From the NCBI GenBank assembly GCA_964446595.1, contig CAYUPY010000004.1, forward strand, positions 1-53,738: DNA of 53,738 nt. The letters run 5' to 3'. Position numbers and translations under genes: made by a program. The notes beneath the pieces were generated by a model. The model was not told where the DNA came from and did not search any database. It saw only the letters and a program-made list of their open reading frames with translations. This stretch comes from CAYUPY01 sp964446595 (GTDB lineage: Bacteria; Patescibacteriota; Dojkabacteria; J137; JAEUSD01). Below, piece after piece: positions 1-8,073 of this stretch (its first letter is position 1; every line of letters begins with the position of its first letter).

Positions 1-586
1 ACTTATTATAGTCATGGAATAAATAGAGTAGACTCATGATTAAAATTACTCCATAAAAAAGGGCGCTTGTTGTAGTCTGAATTATCCCACCGGCTAAACT
101 ACCTATACCTTCTAACATATCACCAAAAAGATTAGTTAAACCTTCTGAAACTCTAATTTGAGGCTCACCTAACTGATTGCGTTCAATACCCAGGATTTGA
201 TAGGCTTCGATTCCACTTTCTTCAAGGCGATTAAGTAAAGTCGCCGCCTGTTCGTTTATTGAGGTTTCTAGGCTGGCAATATCTACAGAAGCATTACCAC
301 TACCTACTACTAGGTTACTAAGCTCGCTGATCGTAAAAGCAATAATTAAAATAATTGGGATTACAACCACTGCAATCGCAGCCACAGTAGCAATCAGAGA
401 GCCAAGTGCCTCTGAATTTAATTTGACAGAGACATACTTATACAATGGATAGAAAATTTGCACCAGAACCAGTGCTACCACTAGTACATTTACGAAAGGA
501 CTAAAGATGGTTAGCATCAAATATGCCAGTAAAGCGAGAACCACCAAAAAGAAGAAGCTTTTAATATCTAGTTTTCCTAACTCCAT
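1..586 (-). CDS. AI-2E family transporter (partial, C-terminus outside window)
   Basis: The minus strand is open from an ATG at 586-584 to the left edge, giving about 195 residues beginning MELGKLDIKSFFFLVVLALL. The N-terminus holds closely spaced hydrophobic helices, then a soluble stretch with Gln/Glu-rich helices, then another membrane helix (ALFYGVILIMSLLYLF). This layout matches the N-terminal half of the AI-2E/UPF0118 permease family, whose members move small metabolites, ions or signals across the inner membrane; the substrate cannot be inferred here. The start codon overlaps the last 10 nt of the upstream gene, suggesting translational coupling. The gene is cut by the window edge, so it is not necessarily truncated in the genome. 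Confidence 0.7.
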   Translation of the reverse strand, partial: MELGKLDIKSFFFLVVLALLAYLMLTIFSPFVNVLVVALVLVQIFYPLYKYVSVKLNSEALGSLIATVAAIAVVVIPIILIIAFTISELSNLVVGSGNASVDIASLETSINEQAATLLNRLEESGIEAYQILGIERNQLGEPQIRVSEGLTNLFGDMLEGIGSLAGGIIQTTTSALFYGVILIMSLLYLFHDYNK

Positions 587-1062
587 CTGTCTAAGTTTCC
601 TAACTCATAATTAGATAATTTTTGTTGTCTTTGAGGCTCTTTATCGCTGAAGATTACGAAACCTACTAGACTAATGCCTACACCAAATAAAGCAATGCCG
701 CCTATTGTCAATAATCCAGCGTTTGACTGCATATCTATGTAGTAGGCAGTAAAAGGGATGCGTAGCTTACCTGCATTATTAGTTGTACCGGTAGTGAGGC
801 TTGGGGCAGTTGTTTCTCCGGCTACCTGACCTCCCTCTGAGTCAGCATTAACATCCTGATTCTGGTTGCTTGATCCGCTCTGTTGTTGACGTTCTGCAAG
901 AGCATCTGCTGTGTAAGGGGCAGGGCCAGAGTCAAAATTTTGACGCTGAGACTCTATCCAACCAGCAGGGATAATAAAAACCACTATAAAGACCAATGCA
1001 GCACTAAGTATCTGCATAAAAGAGATCTGTACATCACTGTGGGCAAAATCGTCGTTGTACAT
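577..1062 (-). CDS. Small two-helix membrane protein, unknown function
   Basis: A 161-residue protein I do not recognise. It has a hydrophobic helix near residues 15-34 (ILSAALVFIVVFIIPAG), a low-complexity Gln/Ser/Asn/Thr-rich middle (about 55-100) and a second helix near 115-138 (AGLLTIGGIALFGVGISLVGF) followed by a short charged tail. The Q/S/T-rich part probably lies outside the membrane and links the two helices. It sits between mltG (50 nt upstream) and the AI-2E permease (10-nt overlap), so it is likely expressed with an envelope gene set. The frame is supported by good codon continuity and by the coupled overlap at its 3' end. Confidence 0.65.
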   Translation of the reverse strand: MYNDDFAHSDVQISFMQILSAALVFIVVFIIPAGWIESQRQNFDSGPAPYTADALAERQQQSGSSNQNQDVNADSEGGQVAGETTAPSLTTGTTNNAGKLRIPFTAYYIDMQSNAGLLTIGGIALFGVGISLVGFVIFSDKEPQRQQKLSNYELGNLDRWS

Positions 1063-1111
1063 AAAAGGCTCAGACAGGTATATCTACTACAGTTTAGTAG
1101 GTTTTAGTACC

Positions 1112-2206
1112 TTATTGCAAATAGTTAGCTATATTCTGACTGTGCTGGCTAAAAGTTTCGGCATAGTAATTGCGCCCATCGTTCCCGGTGATAAAGTAGT
1201 AGTAAGGGGTAGTTGCTGGTTCCAACACTGCTTTAATGGCATTTATCCCTGGGTTAGAAATCGGGGTCGGTGTAAGTCCAGGTAAAGCGCGAGTATTGTA
1301 GGGATTACTTGTATCCTCTAGATCAGCGATTGTAAGGGCTCTTTTCCAATCCTTAAACTTATATAAAACGGTTGCATCAGCTCCAAGTAAAGTGTTTTGT
1401 TCGTATCGCTTTAGAAAAATATCAGCAACAGTAGGCTTTTCCGGCTTAGGACCTGCTTCACGTTCTACTATGCTTGCAAGTATTAATGCATTGTAAAAAT
1501 TGTCGGCACGGCCCACATTTTCAGGGTCAAGGTCGTTATCTTCTAAACGCTTAATAAAGTTACTTAACTGCAACTCTAGAACTTGCTTAGTGCTAGCATC
1601 AGTACCAAAAACATATGTGTCAGGAAAAATAAAACCTTCTAAGTTCTTACCCTGAGGCTTATATTTGTTCAAAAACGCCTCTATCTGAGCAGAAAACTCC
1701 GTACTTTCTGGGTTTTCAATCAAGTTGATGTACTCACTCTTACTAAATCGGGCCTCTTCGATAATTTCGAATGCTTGGGCTAACCGGTCGGCCACCTCGT
1801 CATATCGCCATCCTTCTGGGATAGTGATAGTAACACTCTTTACCACAGGTCCTGCATTTAAACGTTCAATTAATTGGGGGATGTTTTTTCCACCACTAAT
1901 TCTATATGTACCCGCCTGTAGGTTTAGTTCTGGTTCATTAAGACGTACGTAAATACGCAAGACATCCGTGTTGCTGAGTAAGTTTTCAGCAACCAAAGCA
2001 GGGGCAATATCAAATAAGGTATCACCTTGATCGACGATAATTTCGCTAAACTCAGTCTGAGAGCCGACAGGTTCATATACTTGGGTTCGGTACCAGTTGT
2101 TAGCAAAGTAGGCCGCAGCGACAATCATAATAATAGGTAGTAATACACAACCGAAAGCTAGTCTCCATCGAGTATTCTTTTTTTGATAAGGGTTAGTCTT
2201 GTTCAT
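1112..2206 (-). CDS. mltG: Endolytic murein transglycosylase MltG (YceG-like)
   Basis: The 364-residue product has an N-terminal cytoplasmic basic stretch, one membrane helix (about residues 16-34, LAFGCVLLPIIMIVAAAYF), a LysM-like segment (QGDTLFDIAPALVAENLL) and the YceG catalytic domain. The family signature ASIVEREAG is at residues 244-252; E248 aligns with the catalytic glutamate of E. coli MltG. MltG cuts nascent glycan strands near the membrane and so sets or terminates peptidoglycan chain length. The start overlaps the end of ruvX by 14 nt, the usual mltG-ruvX pairing seen in many bacteria. The length is normal for the family. Confidence 0.93.
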   Translation of the reverse strand: MNKTNPYQKKNTRWRLAFGCVLLPIIMIVAAAYFANNWYRTQVYEPVGSQTEFSEIIVDQGDTLFDIAPALVAENLLSNTDVLRIYVRLNEPELNLQAGTYRISGGKNIPQLIERLNAGPVVKSVTITIPEGWRYDEVADRLAQAFEIIEEARFSKSEYINLIENPESTEFSAQIEAFLNKYKPQGKNLEGFIFPDTYVFGTDASTKQVLELQLSNFIKRLEDNDLDPENVGRADNFYNALILASIVEREAGPKPEKPTVADIFLKRYEQNTLLGADATVLYKFKDWKRALTIADLEDTSNPYNTRALPGLTPTPISNPGINAIKAVLEPATTPYYYFITGNDGRNYYAETFSQHSQNIANYLQ

Positions 2207-2600
2207 TATTTATAAGATTATTATCTAGATATTCTTGCAACATTATTCTAGCAGCCTCTGCATGGATGCGGGGGTCTTTTGCATCAAAGTTCTGAGCTGC
2301 AAGTTGCGATGTGTGATTTTCGTTCCACATTACAACTGGAATGGAGAGTGCTTTAGCTAATTGGGAACTAAACTCTTCAATTTGTTTACCCATCTCGCTT
2401 ACTTGATTATCTACAGTAAGCGGTAGGCCGCATACAATCTTACCAACATGATAGTCACTAACAATTTTAGTCAATTCCTTAATTAGTAGATGGTGTTTTC
2501 TCGCGCTAATTGTAGTTAAGGGGAGAGCAGTTTTAAGTTTGGAGTCAGAAATGGCAACTCCTGTTTGTTTAGTGCCGTAGTCGAGACAAAGTATCTTCAT
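2193..2600 (-). CDS. ruvX: Putative Holliday junction resolvase RuvX/YqgF
   Basis: The 135-residue product starts MKILCLDYGTKQTGVAISD, the RNase H-like first strand of the YqgF family with its catalytic Asp at position 7. VCGLPLTVDN and the C-terminal Asp/Glu-rich helix also fit. YqgF is implicated in 16S rRNA 3'-end maturation and was earlier proposed as a Holliday junction resolvase. It heads the minus-strand run ruvX-mltG-577/1062-AI-2E. A -10 box (TAAAAT) ends only 6 nt before the ATG and there is no SD sequence, so the transcript is probably leaderless. Confidence 0.92.
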   Translation of the reverse strand: MKILCLDYGTKQTGVAISDSKLKTALPLTTISARKHHLLIKELTKIVSDYHVGKIVCGLPLTVDNQVSEMGKQIEEFSSQLAKALSIPVVMWNENHTSQLAAQNFDAKDPRIHAEAARIMLQEYLDNNLINNEQD

Positions 2601-2616
2601 TAGCTAATTTTACCAG
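2601..2616 (-). promoter_or_regulatory. Extended -10 promoter of ruvX, leaderless geometry
   Basis: On the minus strand TGG-TAAAAT occupies 2615-2607, followed by a 6-nt gap and the ruvX ATG at 2600. A start site 6-8 nt after the -10 box would fall on the start codon itself. No SD-like purine run lies in between. Confidence 0.5.
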
Positions 2617-2723
2617 AAGTGTGGAGATTTAACCTCCGCTTAACTTTCGAGATATATTATGTGTTCTATAAATTTGTACAAGCAGAATGTAAGTATCAGT
2701 AATGTAAATCTTATTTCGTTCAA

Positions 2724-3422
2724 ATGCATAGTTCAACTTTTTTACACAAAGTAGCTCAGGTGGCTTTTCCTAAGTATTGTTATGGTTGTGGTCGAGTGGG
2801 TTCTTATCTGTGTGGGCGGTGCCGAATATATAAGATTAATCATATTTTTGAGCAAGTCTGCCATGTGTGCCATCTACCGACAGGTAATGGTGAGTTGCAC
2901 AGCGAGTGTAAGCAGTACACATATTTAGACGGGGTGATAGCTTTGGGTAGATATGAGGGCGTATTAAAGGATCTAATTCTGGCCGCCAAATATCAGTTTT
3001 ATGAAGCTGTGCTTGTGGAGTTGGCAGAGCTATTGGCGCTAAGGGTGCTCGAATACCCTTATTTGTCTGAGAGCTGCTTTATTACATTTGTTCCTGCTTC
3101 CCGCCAGCGGAAGCGCTGGCGGGGGTTCAATCAAGCTGAAAAGTTAGCTAACTTTTTGTGCCTCGGGGTGGTAAAGGGTGTATTGGTAAAAAGTCCAGGT
3201 ACTAAAGTGCAAGCAAAGCTAGATAGGGCAGATAGGCTAGTTAATCTGCAAAATGCTATTTGGCTAGATAAAGATTATTTTCAGCTGGTAGCCGAATCAA
3301 GGTCTGTAGTGATTGTTGACGATGTGTTTACTACTGGTGCAACACTTGAATCCTGCTCAAGAGAGTTAAAACGTAACAACCCAGGCCTTGTTGTGTATAG
3401 TTTGGTGTTGGCGTTAGGATAG
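2724..3422 (+). CDS. comF: ComF family phosphoribosyltransferase-like protein
   Basis: The 232-residue product has an N-terminal zinc-ribbon-like region with two Cys clusters (CYGCG...CGRC and CHVCH), the ComF motif RGFNQAEKLA, and a PRPP-binding loop VVIVDDVFTTGAT near residues 194-206. ComFC-type proteins are needed for natural transformation, probably at the inner face of the DNA uptake machinery. No other com genes are adjacent; the neighbour downstream is tmRNA. The codons for SRQRKRWRG are made by a GC-rich 10-bp perfect hairpin (3100-3123), unlike the surrounding AT-rich sequence. The start at 2724 is the first ATG and leaves the Cys clusters in the usual place. Confidence 0.85.
   Translation: MHSSTFLHKVAQVAFPKYCYGCGRVGSYLCGRCRIYKINHIFEQVCHVCHLPTGNGELHSECKQYTYLDGVIALGRYEGVLKDLILAAKYQFYEAVLVELAELLALRVLEYPYLSESCFITFVPASRQRKRWRGFNQAEKLANFLCLGVVKGVLVKSPGTKVQAKLDRADRLVNLQNAIWLDKDYFQLVAESRSVVIVDDVFTTGATLESCSRELKRNNPGLVVYSLVLALG
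3100..3123. repeat. Intragenic inverted repeat in comF (10-bp arms, 4-nt loop)
   Basis: The left arm CCCGCCAGCG (3100-3109) pairs perfectly with CGCTGGCGGG (3114-3123). It lies in frame inside comF and is far more GC-rich than its surroundings. The right arm contains the octamer CGCTGGCG that recurs elsewhere in the window. Confidence 0.8.
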
Positions 3423-3489
3423 GTTATGCACGCGTAGCCCCTAATGTTACGTTTTTCTGTGCACCGTGAAACACCTATCTGGCCAGCAC

Positions 3490-3518
3490 TTGAAGGAAAA
3501 CGTTTGTTAGTCTATAAT
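3490..3518 (+). promoter_or_regulatory. Promoter for tmRNA
   Basis: TTGAAG (3490-3495) and TATAAT (3513-3518) are separated by 17 nt, close to the sigma-70 consensus. Initiation near 3525 would give a precursor with a leader of about 60 nt ahead of the mature tmRNA 5' end. Confidence 0.65.
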
Positions 3519-3587
3519 TACTATGTTCTTTTACAACGTCGTCTCTCCCCAAATTTTCATCAATAAGCTTTAGCTGGTGAAAAACTG

Positions 3588-4029
3588 GGGGGTGTATGAT
3601 TCGACAGTAAACTTTTTGTATTTGTGGCAAGTCAGAGCGTAATCGGTGCTCTGTAAAATATCCGGTTAACAACAATAAGCGTCAATAATACTTTCGCTAA
3701 CGTTGTAAGAAATGCAAAAACTGCAATCGCCGAATTCAATGCTGGTCTAAACACCATGCTTTCTTTCGCTGCATAATTTAGCGCTTACAACACTCTTTCA
3801 TTAGAGCGTCACTAATCGCCATGTCTGGCCAACGATTAGCTGGCGACACTATTGCCAGGCTGCAGTCCTAATCCGGGCTTCGGGTGACGGACTTAAGCAC
3901 TAATAGAAGCGTATGACATGCTTTTCGTTTAGTCTCGATATGTCATAGCTAACCCCAGACTAAACTATACTTGTACACTGCAGATATGAAGAATTACTGG
4001 ACAGGGGTTCAATCCCCTCATCTCCACCA
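3588..4029 (+). ncRNA. ssrA: tmRNA (SsrA)
   Basis: The 5' end GGGGGTG (3588-3594) followed by ATGATTCGAC is the conserved tmRNA start. It pairs with CATCTCC (4019-4025) just before the encoded A-CCA end (4026-4029). The T arm ACAGGGGTTCAATCCCC is complete. tmRNA with SmpB (encoded at 34855) rescues stalled ribosomes and tags the product. The likely tag frame opens at GCT-AAC (3696) after ACTTTC and runs to TAA at 3774-3776, giving 26 residues that begin ANVVRNAK and end NTMLSFAA. The last residues match the hydrophobic -AA degron type. The molecule is long (about 442 nt) and the tag is much longer than the 10-11 residues common in bacteria. A T-run follows the CCA end and may aid termination. 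Confidence 0.92.
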
Positions 4030-4080
4030 TTTTTTTACGACGTTCTGTGAGTAGCTATGCCATTATTTTGGAAAGTTAGC

Positions 4081-4091
4081 TAAGATTAGCC
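4081..4091 (+). promoter_or_regulatory. -10 box with leaderless geometry
   Basis: TAAGAT (4081-4086) ends 5 nt before the ATG at 4092. There is no SD sequence between them. Confidence 0.4.
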
Positions 4092-5807
4092 ATGTCACGT
4101 TACGCTTTAATAGTATATTCCATTCTTTTCGCTATTCTGTTTGTACTCAATGGAGTGCCTTACATTCAGAGTGATGGGTTTGGCTCATTCCATATCACCC
4201 AATGTCTGATCAATGAGCAGAAGTGGGCCTGTGAGCGTCGCCCAGATTATTACCCTGACTACGTTGAGCATGCTGTAGTGCGTACAGAAGATAATAAGTA
4301 TGCGACTGTTTATGCCCCAGGAGCAGCATTAGTAAACCTTCCTTTACAATTAGTCATCTCAACTTTGGAACAGAAGCCAGAACTGGAAGATGATCTGTTT
4401 TTAGCAACTGCGGGACATACTATTGGGCAGGGAATAGGGTTTTTGTTAACGGCCAGCATACTTTCGTTTGCTAGCATAATATTGATTTATAAAACCTTGA
4501 CAAGCTTGGGATTCGGAGAGAAAGTGGCACTTTTAGCAGTTGGTACGAGTTATGCCTCCTCTTATGCCATATGGTATGTGCTGTTAAATTCTGGATTTAA
4601 CCATACGGTGGAAGTGTTTGCGCTTTCACTTTTTTTCTGGGCATTTGTGAAAGCGCAACAGGCTCTTGGATCAATCAATACTAGATACTGGGGCTTAACC
4701 GGCGTGGCATTAGGTTTGGCAACTATTTCGCGACCAACATTAGCTATCGTAATTTTACCGGTTGCCATTTATCTTTTGTTTACAAGACGTTGGCGTGCAT
4801 TAGCTGCTTTTATTTTAGGAGGGGTGCCTTTCGCATTATTGTGGTTTTCTTATAACTACGACTCATATGGGTCCATTGTGGCATCTGGTTATGATCAATT
4901 ATTTGCTGGTCAGAATTTTCAGTTTTCGCAGTGGAATGGCATCAACTTACTTTTCTCCCCATACAGAGGTTGGTTCGTTTATTCCCCATTGTTCTTACTT
5001 GGGTGCGGTAGTTTGATTTGGCAATATATAAAAAATCCTGTACGGAGACTTACAAATACCGTAGTGATCTTTGGCATTATGGGTACAGCCTTAATATATG
5101 GATTTTGGCCTATGTGGTGGGGAGGGGGGAGTTATGGACAACGCTTTATGTTGGCGATCCTTCCTTTTTCTACGCTAGGAGTAGCTTATTTTTTTCAGTA
5201 CATTCTAAATACAGAGCACAAGAAGTTAGCTAATTTAGGATTGAAGGTAATAGTAGCCTTGTTCGTAGGGTGGAGCCTACTACTTACGATTCTTTATAGG
5301 TTTACACCTGTGGAACAATTGCGACCGAGCGATGACACAGTAGGAATTATGCTAGCGGGTGATCGTTATACACCGGCAGACATTCTCTCATATCAGCCAA
5401 AATTCCAGTCTTTTGCCGGCGGTAATAGCTTTGTACCAATTCTATTGAATAAAAGTAACTCAGTACTGCTTATTAATGGCCGAGAAAAACAAGAGTTAAG
5501 GCATATAACTTTGGAGATGGTGGAGGGAGAGAGTCCAGACACAGATATCGAATTCTATTTCCAAGACGAGAAACAAGATCGTGCTTACCAAGGTAGAATA
5601 AACATTAATCAACTAGCCGAAGAGATTGTAATTATCTGTGACGTGAACGCTTGTACAACAAACTCTAAAGGAGTGAAGTTGTCCAAAACGGAAACCTTTT
5701 CGCTTGATCGAAAAGAATATGAAGGTTTCAGTACAGTGGGTACGAAGATCTATTTTAAGCGGGCCGCAAACCTTTTTTACAAAGGCAACAAAATAAATTA
5801 CGTCTAA
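4092..5807 (+). CDS. Multi-pass membrane protein, possible GT-C type glycosyltransferase
   Basis: The 571-residue protein has about ten membrane helices, a first loop rich in acidic/aromatic residues (EHAVVRTEDNKYATVYAPGAAL) and a late motif WWGGGSYGQRFMLAILPF. A long soluble domain follows (about residues 410-571). The layout resembles lipid-carrier-dependent GT-C glycosyltransferases (PMT/ArnT class), which attach sugars on the outer face of the membrane, but no decisive catalytic motif can be named. It stands alone between tmRNA and yidC, and its own -10 box lies directly before the start. I am confident of the gene but not of the function. Confidence 0.5.
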   Translation: MSRYALIVYSILFAILFVLNGVPYIQSDGFGSFHITQCLINEQKWACERRPDYYPDYVEHAVVRTEDNKYATVYAPGAALVNLPLQLVISTLEQKPELEDDLFLATAGHTIGQGIGFLLTASILSFASIILIYKTLTSLGFGEKVALLAVGTSYASSYAIWYVLLNSGFNHTVEVFALSLFFWAFVKAQQALGSINTRYWGLTGVALGLATISRPTLAIVILPVAIYLLFTRRWRALAAFILGGVPFALLWFSYNYDSYGSIVASGYDQLFAGQNFQFSQWNGINLLFSPYRGWFVYSPLFLLGCGSLIWQYIKNPVRRLTNTVVIFGIMGTALIYGFWPMWWGGGSYGQRFMLAILPFSTLGVAYFFQYILNTEHKKLANLGLKVIVALFVGWSLLLTILYRFTPVEQLRPSDDTVGIMLAGDRYTPADILSYQPKFQSFAGGNSFVPILLNKSNSVLLINGREKQELRHITLEMVEGESPDTDIEFYFQDEKQDRAYQGRININQLAEEIVIICDVNACTTNSKGVKLSKTETFSLDRKEYEGFSTVGTKIYFKRAANLFYKGNKINYV

Positions 5808-5856
5808 AAGCCGTTTTTCTGCTAAAATCTCGTGCTAAATTACGTTTAATAATCTC

Positions 5857-6702
5857 ATGGATTTAGGAGTTGTTCTCTTTTACGAGCCCATATTTAACCT
5901 GCTAGTAGTCTTTTATCGTCTCTTTGGTGGTGACTTGGCATTGGCAATTATTGCGATAGCCTTTCTTTCTAGATTGCTTACCTTCCCGCTGACCATGCGT
6001 CAAATTAAAATGGCGGAAACAAGTCAAGACTTTAATGCCAAGGTAAAAGAGATTCGTAAGAAACATAAAGATGACCAGGAGAAACAGACTCAAGAATTAA
6101 TGAAGGTGCAGTCAGAGTATCTGCCCGGGCAGCTTAGCGGTTGTGTCGGGATGATTGTACAGTTGGTCATTTTAGTGAACATTTTTAACGTAATTCGCAA
6201 TCTAGTCGCAGACGGTGTAGCGTCTTTTAATACCGTGGCCTATCCGTTCGTGCCAATGTTTGAAGAGACGGTGGAAATAAATAAAAACTTTTTAGGAATT
6301 ATAAACTTAGGTACAACGGCCTCCGCCGTGGGCTTTGATGATATCGGTATTGTGTTGCCATATATTTTGCTAGCAATAGCAGTTGGTGCAACACAGTTCT
6401 TTTCCGCAAGGATATTGATGGGTCTGCGCAAAAAGCGTCAACCAGTTAAAGTTGAGAAAGAGAAGAAGTCTAAGAAGAAAAAGAAAAAAGATGCTGAAGT
6501 TGAGCCTGAAGACTTTGCAGAAATCATGCAAAGATCCACACAACAAACCATGTTTATTATCCCGTTTTTGTTATTCTTCTCAGCACTAAATTTCCCTGCT
6601 GCATTAGGCATTTATTGGACTGTACAAAGTGGCTTTGTTATAATCCAGCAGCTTGTAATTGATTACTTAGTAAACCGAAATGACAACAGCAGTAGTAACT
6701 GA
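5857..6702 (+). CDS. yidC: Membrane protein insertase YidC/Oxa1
   Basis: The 281-residue product begins MDLGVVLFYEPIFNLLVVFYRLFGGDLALAII and carries the Oxa1-type SRLLTFPLTMRQIKMAETSQ segment and a C-terminal pair of helices (FLLFFSALNFPAALGIYWTVQSGFVIIQQL). It lacks the big periplasmic domain of proteobacterial YidC, as in Gram-positive and CPR versions. A very Lys-rich cytoplasmic loop (about 190-215) probably touches the ribosome. It inserts membrane proteins alone or with SecYEG. It overlaps khpB by 23 nt. The usual rpmH-rnpA-yidD genes are not directly upstream here. Confidence 0.92.
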   Translation: MDLGVVLFYEPIFNLLVVFYRLFGGDLALAIIAIAFLSRLLTFPLTMRQIKMAETSQDFNAKVKEIRKKHKDDQEKQTQELMKVQSEYLPGQLSGCVGMIVQLVILVNIFNVIRNLVADGVASFNTVAYPFVPMFEETVEINKNFLGIINLGTTASAVGFDDIGIVLPYILLAIAVGATQFFSARILMGLRKKRQPVKVEKEKKSKKKKKKDAEVEPEDFAEIMQRSTQQTMFIIPFLLFFSALNFPAALGIYWTVQSGFVIIQQLVIDYLVNRNDNSSSN

Positions 6703-7195
6703 ACAAATTAAGCCTAAAATAGTAGATCTATTTGATTTACTCGGAGTAGAGGCAGAGGTGGAAATCCTTGTTCAGTCAGAAGAAGTGATGTTGGATGAGG
6801 CAGAACAGGAAGATCAAGAAAGAGAAGATCGGCACTACCTAAGAGCAAACGTTACAATGCAGTCTGGTGCTGAATTTATTGGGAAGCACGGTAATCGTTT
6901 ACAGGACCTAACCACAATTGTGAATATGTTTTTGCCTACTGAGGCCAGAAACTTTAGTGTGATTTTGGACATTAACAACTATCGCACGGAACGTGAAGAG
7001 TATATTAGACAAATTGCAAAGCGCAATATTGAACACGCTGCCTTAACCGCAACTGAAGTAGCATTAGAACCAATGCTACCTTGGGAGCGTCGTTTAGTGC
7101 ACATGGTAGCAGCTCAACGTACTGATGTAATGACTGAAAGTGCAGGTGAGGGCGAAACCCGCCATGTGATTATCAAACCAATGAGCGCAGTTTAA
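6680..7195 (+). CDS. khpB: RNA-binding protein KhpB (Jag/EloR)
   Basis: The 171-residue product has a KH domain with GKHG at residues 68-71 (GAEFIGKHGNRLQDL) and a C-terminal R3H domain with R137...H141 (ERRLVH). It lacks the N-terminal Jag domain found in Firmicute homologues. KhpB binds small and messenger RNAs and influences cell elongation and division. The start lies inside the yidC 3' end (23-nt overlap), the classical yidC-jag pairing, so translation is likely coupled. It ends 25 nt before the bL25 gene. Confidence 0.9.
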   Translation: MTTAVVTEQIKPKIVDLFDLLGVEAEVEILVQSEEVMLDEAEQEDQEREDRHYLRANVTMQSGAEFIGKHGNRLQDLTTIVNMFLPTEARNFSVILDINNYRTEREEYIRQIAKRNIEHAALTATEVALEPMLPWERRLVHMVAAQRTDVMTESAGEGETRHVIIKPMSAV

Positions 7196-7220
7196 TTTTT
7201 TATTATTTAGAAGACTTAAT

Positions 7221-7901
7221 ATGGCTAAGTTATCGGTCAGCCCACGAGAAATCGCTGGAAAAAAAGTGAAACAACTGCGTGAAGAAGGAAAGCTTCCAGC
7301 AGTGTTGTTTGGCCCAGACTTTGAACCTACTAACGTTTTAGTAGACGACAAAGAATTTAGGGCAGTATTTAAGGAGAATGGTTACAGTTCTTTAATAGAC
7401 GTAATTACTCCTGAGGGAGAAAAAGAAAAAGTTCTATTTAAAGAAATTCAACAACATCCAGTTACAGACGAAATTTTGCACGTTTCCATGTATGTTGTAG
7501 ATCCAAAGAAACCAATCACTGCCGAAGTACCACTAGAGTATATTGGTACTTCGAAAGCTGAGAAGGACGGTTTAGGCTTTGTTGCATACAGTCTAGACAG
7601 TGTAGCGGTGCGTTGTTTACCAAAAGATCTTCCATCTGAGTTGGTTATAGATATTTCAAGTCTAGCAACTACAGCAGATGTAATTATGGTAAATGAGATT
7701 CAGCTTCCTGAAGGTGTTGAATTTGATAGTCGTGTGGATACCAATGCACTTGTAGCTTCTATTGCTACTGCTCAGAAAATCGAGGATGTGCTTGAAGAGA
7801 TTGCTGAGGGTGAAGGTGTTGAGACTGAAGTCGGAGAAGATGAAGATGGTGAAGAAGGTGAATCTGGCGACAGTGAAGATACAGAATCTGAAGAAAAGTA
7901 G
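7221..7901 (+). CDS. rplY: Ribosomal protein bL25 (CTC form)
   Basis: The 226-residue product has the L25 5S-rRNA-binding domain (start MAKLSVSPREIAGKKVKQLREEGKLPAVLFGP) and the longer TL5/CTC C-terminal beta domain. It ends in an extremely acidic tail of about 35 residues rich in Glu, Asp and Gly. bL25 binds 5S rRNA in the large subunit. It follows yidC-khpB closely and is closed by a strong terminator, so the three genes are probably one transcript. The acidic tail is longer than usual. Confidence 0.92.
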   Translation: MAKLSVSPREIAGKKVKQLREEGKLPAVLFGPDFEPTNVLVDDKEFRAVFKENGYSSLIDVITPEGEKEKVLFKEIQQHPVTDEILHVSMYVVDPKKPITAEVPLEYIGTSKAEKDGLGFVAYSLDSVAVRCLPKDLPSELVIDISSLATTADVIMVNEIQLPEGVEFDSRVDTNALVASIATAQKIEDVLEEIAEGEGVETEVGEDEDGEEGESGDSEDTESEEK

Positions 7902-7934
7902 TGTAGAATTCTACATTAATTTTCAACACTCCAT

Positions 7935-7966
7935 AAAAGAGAGGGCAAATTCAGCCCTCTCTTTTT
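7935..7966 (+). terminator. Rho-independent terminator after bL25 gene
   Basis: A perfect 12-bp stem (7935-7946 with 7954-7965) and a 7-nt loop are followed by the T-run that forms the end of the right arm. It lies 34 nt after the stop codon. Confidence 0.9.
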
Positions 7967-7984
7967 AGTAGTGCAAATCCTTGT

Positions 7985-8053
7985 AAAAGTATACTTTTAG
8001 AAGTATATATTGTGATATATAACGGGGTGCAAATAAAAGTGTGAATTCACACT
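7985..8053. promoter_or_regulatory. Three palindromic elements upstream of the Lon-like gene
   Basis: AAAAGTATACTTTT (7985-7998) is a perfect 14-nt palindrome. TATATA-TTGTGA-TATATA (8004-8021) is a gapped repeat. AGTGTGAATTCACACT (8038-8053) is a perfect 16-nt palindrome lying over the -35 region of the promoter whose -10 box is 8063-8068. Their centres are about 21 and 33 bp apart, which puts them on similar helix faces. They look like operators for a dimeric regulator. Confidence 0.5.
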
Positions 8054-8062
8054 CATTTCCGT

Positions 8063-8073
8063 TAGAATAGTGT
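8063..8073 (+). promoter_or_regulatory. -10 box of the Lon-like gene, leaderless geometry
   Basis: TAGAAT (8063-8068) ends 5 nt before the ATG at 8074. No SD sequence is present. Confidence 0.5.

Noticed and set aside
3475..3675. 66-codon minus-strand ORF
   Set aside because: It overlaps the tmRNA promoter and the conserved tmRNA 5' end and has no recognisable protein features.
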